In this document: positions 6,298 through 12,167 of the stretch, in pieces
Layout of the letters: the number at the start of each line of letters is the position of its first letter
How positions within the stretch are numbered: the stretch's first letter is position 1
Assembly (NCBI GenBank): GCA_900539095.1
Contig: UQAR01000062.1
Coordinates: 1 to 12,167, forward strand
Source: an uncultured Ruminococcus sp.
Lineage (GTDB): Bacteria > Bacillota > Clostridia > Oscillospirales > Ruminococcaceae
Direction: 5' to 3'
Length of the DNA: 12,167 nucleotides
Position numbers and translations under genes: made by a program
The notes under the pieces: generated by a model
What the model was told of the DNA's origin: nothing
The model's database searches: none
Seen by the model: only the letters and a program-made list of their open reading frames with translations

Positions 6298-6591
6298 ATG
6301 GACAAACTTATAACTGCTATACTATTTATAGGAATACCAATGGCGTTGACGCAGCTTTTATACAGGCTGTTTGACCACAAGGGCGAAAAGACGGCAAAGC
6401 TTGTGGAGCGTTTTCCTGTGCTTGTGAAGAGAAAGTTTCTTGTGCAGATAGGCGGAGCAATGGCGTTCGTTATCGTGTTCGGGCTTATCTCGCTGCTGCT
6501 TGATCTGCCTATGAAGGTATTTTTCATTGTATGCGGAGTGGTAGTTGGCGTGATAAACGGCATGGCTGTTACGCTTATGTACAGAGATTAG
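6298..6591 (+). CDS. Small integral membrane protein, 97 residues, unknown
   Basis: Starts MDKLITAILFIGIP; the ATG at 6298 follows GGAGG by 8 bases. An in-frame GTG at 6277 lies upstream of that site and is rejected. Three hydrophobic segments are visible at roughly residues 3-22, 43-63 and 68-90, separated by a basic stretch (HKGEKTAKLVERFPVLVKRK) that should face the cytoplasm. I recognise no family. It lies 44 bases after the serA terminator with no clear promoter between, so it may depend on read-through or a weak promoter. It is convergent with the GtrA-like gene and shares its terminator. Confidence 0.75.
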   Translation: MDKLITAILFIGIPMALTQLLYRLFDHKGEKTAKLVERFPVLVKRKFLVQIGGAMAFVIVFGLISLLLDLPMKVFFIVCGVVVGVINGMAVTLMYRD

Positions 6592-6621
6592 TCGGTTGCC
6601 ACGTTGCAACTGGGGCAAAAT

Positions 6622-6657
6622 AAAAAGCTGCCAGAATGATATCTGACAGCTTTTTTT
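6622..6657. terminator. Shared terminator between convergent genes
   Basis: AAAAAGCTGCCAG (6622-6634) pairs with CTGACAGCTTTTT (6643-6655) with one mismatch. T7 follows on the plus strand and the A5 on the left gives a U-tract on the minus strand. It ends both the 97-residue gene and the GtrA-like gene, whose stop is 7 bases to its right. Confidence 0.88.
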
Positions 6658-6663
6658 GTATGC

Positions 6664-7149
6664 TTATTTCTTTCTGAAAACCACAAGCTTGCTGATAACA
6701 TAATTGAGTATCAGCACCACGACGTTTGCTACTATCTTTGTTACCCAGTAGTTGAAACTCAGCAGTGAGTAGCCGAGCCACATCATGAACATTTCTACCA
6801 GCAGGGTGAATATCCTTCCGCCGTAAAATGACGCTGCCTCGGAAACTATGTCTTTTGTGCCCTCTGCCTCAGACTCGAAAACCCATATCCTGTTTGTGAC
6901 ATATGCGAAAGTAACTGCACATATCCATGATATGACGGTGCTTGCGGTGGAAACGCCGCCTTTGCCCAAGCCTGCCTGCTCAAGGAGCATTTTTGAGATG
7001 CCTGCGGTCACAAAGCTCACGGCTGTGGTCAGGACGCCGAAAAACAGATACAAGAGCATTTCCTTGTTCTTTTTGTAGAAAGGTCTGAACCAGCCGAATA
7101 TCTTCCAGTCCATTATTTTGTCGAAAATGTCCTTTTCTTTCTTTGCCAT
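6664..7149 (-). CDS. GtrA-family membrane protein
   Basis: A 161-residue protein with four predicted membrane helices at about residues 31-50, 69-90, 113-130 and 136-156, after a basic and aromatic cytoplasmic N-terminus. The pattern YLFFGVLTTAVSF in helix 1, AYVTNRIWVF at the end of helix 2 and NYVISKLVVFRKK at the C-terminus is characteristic of the GtrA family. Members are thought to help move lipid-linked sugars across the membrane for decoration of cell-surface polymers such as O-antigen or teichoic acids. No glycosyltransferase is adjacent, so the substrate cannot be inferred. The ATG at 7149 follows AAAGGAGA by 8 bases. It has its own promoter (7188-7216), back to back with that of the CNNM gene. 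Confidence 0.9.
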   Translation of the reverse strand: MAKKEKDIFDKIMDWKIFGWFRPFYKKNKEMLLYLFFGVLTTAVSFVTAGISKMLLEQAGLGKGGVSTASTVISWICAVTFAYVTNRIWVFESEAEGTKDIVSEAASFYGGRIFTLLVEMFMMWLGYSLLSFNYWVTKIVANVVVLILNYVISKLVVFRKK

Positions 7150-7187
7150 TTATGTTATCTCCTTTTGTGCTGATGAATACAATGAAT

Positions 7188-7216
7188 ATTATAACTCTTT
7201 TACACCGTTTTTTCAA
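7188..7216 (-). promoter_or_regulatory. Promoter of the GtrA-family gene
   Basis: On the minus strand TTGAAA (7216-7211), a 17-base spacer and TATAAT (7193-7188). Predicted start near 7181, leader about 32 bases. Confidence 0.85.
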
Positions 7217-7227
7217 CAATACTGTTG
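7214..7227. promoter_or_regulatory. Palindrome linking two divergent -35 boxes
   Basis: CAACA-ATAC-TGTTG lies exactly between the divergent promoters and covers the edges of both -35 boxes (7211-7216 and 7225-7230). A protein bound here could control both genes. Part of the symmetry follows from the two -35 sequences themselves, so the evidence is modest. Confidence 0.35.
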
Positions 7228-7253
7228 CAATTAGTTAAAAAATATGTTATGAT
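7225..7253 (+). promoter_or_regulatory. Promoter of the CNNM/CBS gene cluster
   Basis: TTGCAA (7225-7230), a 17-base spacer and TATGAT (7248-7253). The start is predicted near 7260, giving a leader of about 90 bases. The leader holds a small AGTCA/TGACT hairpin near its 5' end but no M-box or other riboswitch that I can recognise. Confidence 0.75.
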
Positions 7254-7349
7254 AGCTATATGTAGTCAGTTTTCATGACTGCCTTTAGTGCTATTTTTAT
7301 AACTAGGGCGGCAAATTTATATTCTGACCTGAAAGGATAATTTATTTTT

Positions 7350-8618
7350 ATGAAAGTTGTTATCATCGCTGTGCTCCTTATGCTTTCTGCCGTGTGCTCC
7401 GCAACGGAAACGGCTTTTTCTTCCTGCAACAGGATAAGGCTCAAAAAGCTTGCTGACGAGGGAAACAAAGCCGCAAAGAAGGCTATGAACATATGCGATA
7501 ATTTTGATAAGGCACTCACCGCTATACTTGTGGGAAACAATGTTGTGAACATTTCTTCATCTTCACTTGCAACGGTGCTTTTTACGGAAAAGTTCGGAAA
7601 GGGCAGCGTTGGTATCGCAACGGTGGTGATGACGGTACTGGTGCTTATTTTCGGCGAGATATTGCCTAAGAGCCTTGCTAAGGAAAATTCCGAGAGTTTT
7701 TCTATTCTTATGGCAGCTCCGCTTTCGGCGTTCATGTTTATCATCACGCCTATCACAGCCATTTTTATGGGCATAAAAAGCGGTGTTTCAAAGCTTGTTG
7801 GCAAAAAGAACAGCGAGCCTTCCGTTACTGAGGAGGAGCTGAAATACATCATAGATGAGATACAGGACGAGGGCGTGCTTGAAAAGCAGGAGTCTGAGCT
7901 GGTGCGTTCGGCACTGGATTTTGACGAGATCACTATCAGCGAGATACTTGTGCCGAGAGTAAATATCGAGGGCGTTGAGCTGCATGAGGATATGGAGAGC
8001 ATAAAAAAACGCTTTGTGCAGAGCAAATTTTCAAGGCTGCCTGTGTATGATAAGGACATTGACCACATTGTGGGCCTTATCCACCAGTCGGATTTCTTTG
8101 AGATGTATCTAAAGGGCAAGACCGACATAAGCCTTATAATGAATAATCCGCTTTACATAACCGAGAACCGCAAGATATCGGAAATTTTAAAGCAGATGCA
8201 GCGTAAAAAGGTGCATATGGCGGTGGTGCTTGACCAGTATGGCGGCACGGAGGGTATTTGTACTCTTGAAGATATCATTGAGGAGCTTGTGGGAGAGATA
8301 TATGACGAGAGCGACGAGGAAGATACCTCACTTGTGAAAATAAGCGACGGCGTTTATGATGCGTCGGCGGAGCTTTCGGTGTCGGATTTTCTTGAGAGGA
8401 TAGGTTTGCCGGAGGACACTATCGAAACGGACAGGACTTCTCTTGGCGGCTGGATAATGGATATGCTTGACAGACTTCCTGAGCAGAATGAGGCTATAAG
8501 CTGTCCGCCTTTTGAAATGACAGTGAAAATGGAGGACGAGCAGAAAATAGACAGGATACGTTTCAAGATATCCGAAGAGGAGCTTGAAAATAAAAACACG
8601 GAGGACGAAAATGCCTAA
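7350..8618 (+). CDS. CNNM (DUF21)-CBS-CorC_HlyC membrane protein, hemolysin C/magnesium efflux type
   Basis: A 422-residue polytopic protein. Residues 1-145 form the CNNM (DUF21) membrane domain with SATETAF (17-23) and FGEILPKS (101-108), both hallmarks. Residues about 195-315 are a CBS pair (VPRVNIEGV onward) ending in DQYGGTEGICTLEDII (295-310) and ELVGEIYDE, and about 325-410 form the CorC_HlyC domain. Family members are implicated in magnesium or other divalent-ion efflux; 'hemolysin' is a historical label. The N-terminus is somewhat shorter than usual, and a TAA four codons upstream prevents extension from an earlier ATG. The ribosome binding site AAAGGA is 12 bases from the ATG, an unusually long gap that predicts weaker initiation. 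The 3' end overlaps the next gene by 8 bases, indicating co-transcription. Substrate and direction cannot be read from sequence. Confidence 0.93.
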   Translation: MKVVIIAVLLMLSAVCSATETAFSSCNRIRLKKLADEGNKAAKKAMNICDNFDKALTAILVGNNVVNISSSSLATVLFTEKFGKGSVGIATVVMTVLVLIFGEILPKSLAKENSESFSILMAAPLSAFMFIITPITAIFMGIKSGVSKLVGKKNSEPSVTEEELKYIIDEIQDEGVLEKQESELVRSALDFDEITISEILVPRVNIEGVELHEDMESIKKRFVQSKFSRLPVYDKDIDHIVGLIHQSDFFEMYLKGKTDISLIMNNPLYITENRKISEILKQMQRKKVHMAVVLDQYGGTEGICTLEDIIEELVGEIYDESDEEDTSLVKISDGVYDASAELSVSDFLERIGLPEDTIETDRTSLGGWIMDMLDRLPEQNEAISCPPFEMTVKMEDEQKIDRIRFKISEEELENKNTEDENA

Positions 8619-9114
8619 GCAGATAAAGAAAGAGCAGATAAAAAAGTCGGAGCTTTTATACAGAAAATGGGCTGTGGCAGGGCTTGCGGCTGCGGCGGTG
8701 TTCATGGGCTTTATGGCAGGACTTATGAGCATGATAGTTAAAACTGAGGGTGCGAAAGTGCCTACGGCGTTGCTTTTTGCGGCGTTTGTCATTTACACGG
8801 CGGTGTCGGTGGTATGTGCGGTGCTTGGCATAAAAAGCTATGTTAATGACGACTGCGGAGTGTGCCTTTTTCAGGGAATAGTGCATATTTACAGTGCTAT
8901 AGCCTGCGTGATGAATGTGAGAATGGCGTTTATAATACTGTTCTCGGCGTTAGGCTCGCAGTCGGCGGTGGATAAGCTTATAGGAAGTCAGTCGCAGAAC
9001 GAATTTATACAAAGCCAGTATGCAAGCTGGATATGCCTTGCTATTGCGACGTTGTTTTCGGTGATACTTGGTATTCTTGCGGTGGTAAGGCTTGTGAAAA
9101 ATAAAAAGGGCTGA
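8611..9114 (+). CDS. Four-helix membrane protein, 167 residues, unknown
   Basis: Starts MPKQIKKEQIKKSELLYRKW: a strongly basic cytoplasmic N-terminus followed by four hydrophobic segments at about residues 20-43, 53-74, 86-110 and 137-160. The ATG at 8611 is chosen because GGAGG lies 6 bases upstream, inside the end of the CNNM gene; an in-frame start at 8584 has no such site. The 8-base overlap with the CNNM stop suggests translational coupling and a shared function at the membrane. The loop between helices 3 and 4 is rich in Gln and Ser (about SQSAVDKLIGSQSQNEFIQS). I do not recognise a family. Confidence 0.8.
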   Translation: MPKQIKKEQIKKSELLYRKWAVAGLAAAAVFMGFMAGLMSMIVKTEGAKVPTALLFAAFVIYTAVSVVCAVLGIKSYVNDDCGVCLFQGIVHIYSAIACVMNVRMAFIILFSALGSQSAVDKLIGSQSQNEFIQSQYASWICLAIATLFSVILGILAVVRLVKNKKG

Positions 9115-9130
9115 TAAAATTATCATTTAA

Positions 9131-9155
9131 TGTAGGGGCGAACAGTGTTCGCCCG
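9131..9155 (+). repeat. Dispersed palindromic repeat, copy 2
   Basis: TGTAGGGGCGAACAGTGTTC followed by GCCCG. The arms GGGCGAACA (9136-9144) and TGTTCGCCC (9146-9154) are perfectly complementary. It shares TGTAGGGGCGA and the palindrome layout with 3323-3346 (opposite orientation). The following GTTATTTTG is only weakly T-rich, so it could reduce but is unlikely to stop transcription between the four-helix gene and the transporter. Confidence 0.65.
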
Positions 9156-9219
9156 TTATTTTGTATGTTTTGCGGCATACGGGTCTTAGAAAATCATAGA
9201 GTAAGGAAGAAGAAAAATA

Positions 9220-10053
9220 ATGTTTTTGCTTATACTTGTAGTTGTATGCTACACAATATGTTCGCTGAGTGACAAGTACGCCGTTTCAACGGCAAAATTC
9301 AACGGCGATGAGCTTGGCTTTTTAATGGCGGCGGCAACGGCTGTTTTCATGGCTTGCTGTCTGCCTTTCCTTGACAGGACTATCACGCTTAGCTGGCAGT
9401 CATTTGCGGCAATAGGTTTGCTGTGCTTGTCGAAGATACTGGAATTCAAGCTTTCGGCTATCATTCTTGACGAGATATCAGCCTTTGAGCTTAAAGCTTG
9501 GCTTGGTATCACCCTGTTCATGTCATATGCGACGGATATTTTCCTTGGTGAAAAGCCGAGCATTTTCAAGTTCCTTTTCATTGTGCTCACTGTTGCAGGA
9601 CTTATTTTCATTGCAAAGTCTGGCAGGACTGACAGCGGCAGCATAAATTACCGCAGGATAGTTCTGCCGCTGGTGTTTTATCTGCTGGCAAGATACGGTT
9701 ACGGAATAGTTGTAAGGGCGTCAGAGGACTACATATCATCAACTATGGCACTGTTTTTTGCTCTTATACTTATGGCTGTTATTTTGCTGCCCAGGGCAAA
9801 GCCTTTGGAGATATTTAAGAAAAATCAGAAGGGTGCATGGGTGGTCGTGCTCACAAAGATACCGAATGTGGCAGGTCTGCTTGCGGAAAATGCGGTCATT
9901 GCGGTGAGCCTTGCAAGTGCGTCATTTATCCAGCCTATGATACTGTGCTCGCTGTTCGTGATAGCACTCATAAGAAAAGAGCCTATCACAAAGCTGAGAT
10001 TTATCGGCAGCGTTATTTGTATGGTGGGTATAATCGGATTTCAGATATGCTAA
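9220..10053 (+). CDS. DMT-superfamily (EamA-like) transporter
   Basis: A 277-residue, almost wholly hydrophobic protein with about ten membrane segments in two five-helix halves, the layout of the drug/metabolite transporter superfamily. The first half contains the family-like features of an early charged loop (SDKYAVS), a helix pair with ILEFKLSAIIL, and FLGEKPSIFKFLFIVLTVAGLIFIAKSG. The second ends with LIRKEPITKLRFIGSVICMVGIIGF, matching the usual 'GE-P-..-GA-LI..G' close of each half. Exporters of amino acids or metabolites are common in the family, but the substrate cannot be predicted. AAGGAAG upstream of the ATG is a plausible though loosely spaced ribosome binding site. No promoter is evident in 9115-9219, so it is probably transcribed with the CNNM cluster. 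It ends at the terminator 10061-10093. Confidence 0.82.
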   Translation: MFLLILVVVCYTICSLSDKYAVSTAKFNGDELGFLMAAATAVFMACCLPFLDRTITLSWQSFAAIGLLCLSKILEFKLSAIILDEISAFELKAWLGITLFMSYATDIFLGEKPSIFKFLFIVLTVAGLIFIAKSGRTDSGSINYRRIVLPLVFYLLARYGYGIVVRASEDYISSTMALFFALILMAVILLPRAKPLEIFKKNQKGAWVVVLTKIPNVAGLLAENAVIAVSLASASFIQPMILCSLFVIALIRKEPITKLRFIGSVICMVGIIGFQIC

Positions 10054-10060
10054 AAATAAA

Positions 10061-10093
10061 ACGTCGGGCGTTTTGATTCGTCCGACGTTTTTT
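10061..10093. terminator. Terminator between convergent transporter and anchored-protein genes
   Basis: ACGTCGGGCG (10061-10070) pairs with CGTCCGACGT (10079-10088), one G-U pair, loop TTTTGATT; a T6 run follows. The A-rich left flank gives a U-tract on the minus strand too, so it can also end the gene at 10124-10621. Confidence 0.9.
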
Positions 10094-10123
10094 ATTGTTT
10101 TAAAGTTTGTGAAAATGTTATAT

Positions 10124-10621
10124 TTATCGTTCCATATTATACATTGCGGCGAACCAGTAATCCTCTTCCAGATAGCTGTTGTCCTTTTTGCCCCATGTTA
10201 TTTTTATTTTCACAAGGCAGCCGTCGATATCCTCTTTTGGCAGCTCAAGTTTTTTCGATTCTTTAGAGAGAACTTTTCCGTCATAGCTGTAGACTGTGTA
10301 GAGCACATCGCCCAGTCTGTCGCCTGTTGCCTTGACTGACATAGGGGTCTTTAGTGTGACAGTGCCCTCTTTGTCCACCGCCGCCTTAATGTTGAAGGAC
10401 GGCACAGTGGAGAGCAGAGTGTCAAAGCTTTCGTCAGCGGACAGGCTTTTGGTCTTGCCGTTATAGTATCTTGTTTTTTCAGTGCCCGGAAGTTCATAGT
10501 TGCTGCCGTCACAGGTCAGCACAACTGAGCCTATCTCCACTTTCGGGGCTATATTTATCACAAGGGCACAAGCCAAAAATATCACGGCGGCAAGCAGCCC
10601 TACAAGTATTTTTCTTTTCAT
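10124..10621 (-). CDS. Membrane-anchored extracytoplasmic protein, 165 residues, unknown
   Basis: The N-terminus MKRKILVGLLAAVIFLACALV is a basic start plus a hydrophobic helix, so the rest should lie outside the membrane. FLAC resembles but does not satisfy a lipobox, so an uncleaved anchor is more likely. The exported part (about 30-165) has alternating polar and hydrophobic strands (VEIGSVVLTCDG, GTVTLKTPMSVKAT, LYTVYSYDGKVL, CLVKIKITWGKK), suggesting a beta-sandwich. I do not recognise a family. The start at 10621 is chosen because the promoter at 10639-10667 puts transcript start near 10632, leaving only about 11 leader bases; in-frame TTG (10633) and GTG (10630) codons lie at the transcript start itself. 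GGTG just upstream of the ATG is a weak ribosome binding site. It lies 56 bases downstream of the MATE gene in the same direction. Confidence 0.78.
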   Translation of the reverse strand: MKRKILVGLLAAVIFLACALVINIAPKVEIGSVVLTCDGSNYELPGTEKTRYYNGKTKSLSADESFDTLLSTVPSFNIKAAVDKEGTVTLKTPMSVKATGDRLGDVLYTVYSYDGKVLSKESKKLELPKEDIDGCLVKIKITWGKKDNSYLEEDYWFAAMYNMER

Positions 10622-10629
10622 TTTTATCA

Positions 10630-10655
10630 CCAAAAGATATTATAGCACCTTTTGG
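10630..10655. promoter_or_regulatory. Inverted repeat spanning the -10 of the anchored-protein gene
   Basis: CCAAAAG (10630-10636) and CTTTTGG (10649-10655) are perfect inverted arms, 12 bases apart, enclosing the -10 box (10639-10644). A repressor bound here would block RNA polymerase directly. It could also be chance in an A/T-rich promoter, though the GG/CC ends make this less likely. Confidence 0.45.
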
Positions 10656-10667
10656 CAGAATAATCAA
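10639..10667 (-). promoter_or_regulatory. Promoter of the anchored-protein gene
   Basis: On the minus strand TTGATT (10667-10662), a 17-base spacer and TATAAT (10644-10639). It occupies the short gap after the MATE gene, which has no terminator, so this gene may be transcribed both from here and by read-through. Confidence 0.8.
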
Positions 10668-10677
10668 GAGTTATTCC

Positions 10678-12063
10678 CTAGCCTTTCAGATCTATCTCAC
10701 GGCTTATTTTGCCCATTATCACAAGTGCGGTAATAGTTCCGACAAGCTCGCCTAGTGGTATCGCCTCCCACACGGTTTTGCCTGCTGAGGAGGCAAAAGT
10801 CAAAAGATAGGCGACGGGAAGTGGTATCACGATAAGTCTTATCAAAGACAGCACAAGGGAGGATATGCCGTGGTCAAGTGCCTGAAAAATTCCCTGATAG
10901 GCTATGTTTGCACCTGCAAAAAGATAGCCCAGGGTGACTATTCTGATAGCGTAGGTGGCAAAAATCTCCGTGTCGGCGGAAAGTGAGAATACCTGACATA
11001 TCTGACCTGCAAAAAGCTGCAAGCCTACTGCTCCCAGCAGCATTAGTATGAGTGTGTAGAGCATACCGTATTTTATGCCGTCACGAACTCTTGACTTGTC
11101 GCCTTTGCCGTAGTTGTAGGATACAACCGGTATGATAGTGTTGTTCATGCCGAATGACGCAAAGAACACGAACTGCTGTATTTTATAGTAGATGCCGTAG
11201 GCTGTTACGGCAGACTGACCTATCCTATACAGAATGACGTTAAGGCCATAGGTCATGACGGACATGAGTGCCTGTATTATTATGGCAGGGATACCGATCT
11301 TGTAGATGCTTGATATTATCCTGCCCTCAGGTCTGAAATATTTTATGCCGTTTGGTATCTCCTTGTTGCAGGCAAAATGGAGCACGCCGCCTATTACCAT
11401 TGTGAGTATCTGACCGATGACCGTTGCATAGGCTGCACCCTTTACGCCAAGCTCAGGGAAAGGTCCAAGACCGAAGATCAGGACAGGGTCAAGGACGATG
11501 TTTGCTATAGCACCTGCAAGCTGTGCGGCTGTGGAATGAATGGTCTTGCCGGTCGCCTGCAAAAGCTTTTCAAATATCATTGAACCGACTGCACCAAATG
11601 ACAGCACGCAGCATATGCCAAGATATTCGCCGCCCAGTTTAAGAGCAAGGCTGTCTTTGGTCTGCGTTCTCAGAAAAGCGTCAGTGCCGAAAAGACCGAA
11701 CAGCATGAACACGACATATGTGCAAAGACCTATGAAAATGGCGTTGCCTGCTGTTTTGCCTGCACGCTCAAGATCTTTTTCTCCAAGACTTCTTGAAAGC
11801 AGGGCGTTTATTCCCACGCCTGTGCCCACGCCCACGGCGATTATCAAAAGCTGCACCGGATAGGCAAGTGTGAGTGCGTTCACGGCGTATTCTCCAATGT
11901 TTTCTATCGTATCGTCTGTTATCCTGCTTACAAAATAGCTGTCAACGATGTTGTAAAACGCCTGAACTATCATTGATATTATCATAGGCAGACCCATGCT
12001 CAGCATGAGTTTTGGCATAGGCATAACGCCCATTTTGTTTTCTTTGTGAGCTGTTTCGCTCAT
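10678..12063 (-). CDS. MATE-family multidrug/toxin efflux transporter
   Basis: A 461-residue protein of the usual MATE length (about 450-460), with about 12 membrane helices in two six-helix halves. Typical features are the first helix PMIISMIVQAFYNIVDSYFVSRI (about residues 26-48), a glycine-rich second helix (IIAVGVGTGVGINALLSRSLGEKD), the matching second-half element SFGMNNTIIPVVSYNYGKGDKSR, and ANIAYQGIFQALDHG near helix 10. Such proteins export cationic drugs or metabolites by Na+ or H+ antiport; the substrate is not predictable. The ATG at 12063 follows an AGGTGAT-type ribosome binding site. There is too little room between the gene and the terminator hairpin at 12090-12130 for a promoter, so its promoter must lie beyond that hairpin, outside the native sequence here. 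Confidence 0.93.
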   Translation of the reverse strand: MSETAHKENKMGVMPMPKLMLSMGLPMIISMIVQAFYNIVDSYFVSRITDDTIENIGEYAVNALTLAYPVQLLIIAVGVGTGVGINALLSRSLGEKDLERAGKTAGNAIFIGLCTYVVFMLFGLFGTDAFLRTQTKDSLALKLGGEYLGICCVLSFGAVGSMIFEKLLQATGKTIHSTAAQLAGAIANIVLDPVLIFGLGPFPELGVKGAAYATVIGQILTMVIGGVLHFACNKEIPNGIKYFRPEGRIISSIYKIGIPAIIIQALMSVMTYGLNVILYRIGQSAVTAYGIYYKIQQFVFFASFGMNNTIIPVVSYNYGKGDKSRVRDGIKYGMLYTLILMLLGAVGLQLFAGQICQVFSLSADTEIFATYAIRIVTLGYLFAGANIAYQGIFQALDHGISSLVLSLIRLIVIPLPVAYLLTFASSAGKTVWEAIPLGELVGTITALVIMGKISREIDLKG

Positions 12064-12089
12064 ATTAGATCACCTTCCTGTTTTGGCAC

Positions 12090-12130
12090 AAAAAAACAGC
12101 GTAGGCCCGATCCAATCGGACTTACGCTGT
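12090..12130 (-). terminator. Terminator hairpin in front of the MATE gene
   Basis: Arms at 12096-12111 and 12115-12130 pair over 16 positions (two G-U) with a 3-base loop. On the minus strand the stem is followed by seven T (12096-12090), so it stops transcripts heading into the MATE gene 27 bases further on. It is either the end of an upstream gene or an attenuator in the MATE leader. Confidence 0.8.
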
Positions 12131-12142
12131 CGCTGCTCATTG

Positions 12143-12167
12143 CTGTCTCTTATACACATCTCCGAGC
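12143..12167. other. Illumina Nextera adapter sequence (not native)
   Basis: The bases CTGTCTCTTATACACATCT (12143-12161) are the 19-bp Tn5 mosaic end used in Nextera libraries, and the next six (CCGAGC) continue the read-2 transfer adapter. The native sequence therefore ends at about 12142. This is contamination at a contig end. Confidence 0.97.

Noticed and set aside
7260..7349. Magnesium riboswitch (M-box) in the leader of the CNNM gene
   Set aside because: The leader is only about 90 bases, shorter than an M-box, and I see none of its conserved blocks and no terminator stem.
7256..8128. Minus-strand ORF of 290 residues opposite the CNNM gene
   Set aside because: A Ser-rich mirror of a well-conserved gene; it arises from codon bias on the other strand.

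Overview
The window looks like chromosomal DNA of a low-to-mid GC anaerobic Firmicute, most likely a Ruminococcus-type member of the Oscillospiraceae. I infer this from the style of the proteins, AGGAGG-type ribosome binding sites, many TTGaca-17-TATAAT promoters, U-tract terminators and encoded tRNA CCA ends. It is mostly ordinary core genome. The last 25 bases (12143-12167) match the Illumina Nextera transposase adapter and are not native, so the right edge is a contig end.

Layout, left to right. (1) 1-1110: a minus-strand gene of unknown function (14-847) with an elaborate leader: two tandem terminator-like hairpins, then an 18-codon upstream ORF whose stop overlaps the gene's start. A tRNA T-arm-like remnant lies at 1076-1092. 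The start of a further gene may lie at the left edge. (2) 1159-1556: a divergent pair of tRNA genes, initiator tRNA-fMet (minus) and tRNA-Pro(GGG) (plus), each with a strong promoter and its own terminator. (3) 1577-3264: xylulokinase (xylB, minus) with terminator, promoter and an upstream palindromic candidate operator. (4) 3270-3666: a 59-residue unknown minus-strand gene with its own promoter, next to one copy of a dispersed palindromic repeat. (5) 3849-6254: serC-serA, a two-gene operon for the first two steps of serine synthesis, with a canonical promoter and strong terminator. (6) 6298-7216: a small membrane protein (plus) convergent with a GtrA-family membrane protein (minus), sharing a terminator. 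(7) 7214-10093: a rightward cluster with a CNNM/CBS/CorC_HlyC protein, an overlapping four-helix membrane protein, a second copy of the palindromic repeat, and a DMT/EamA-like transporter, closed by a terminator. (8) 10124-12130: two minus-strand genes, a MATE transporter and a membrane-anchored unknown protein with a very short leader. A terminator hairpin sits in front of the MATE gene.

Functionally the window combines sugar entry to the pentose phosphate pathway (XylB), serine synthesis (SerC, SerA), translation (two tRNAs) and several envelope and transport proteins. I see no CRISPR array, transposase, integrase, toxin-antitoxin pair or defence system. The best leads are regulatory: the leader at 844-1051, the palindromes at the xylB and 10621 promoters, the terminator before the MATE gene, and the palindromic repeat family.
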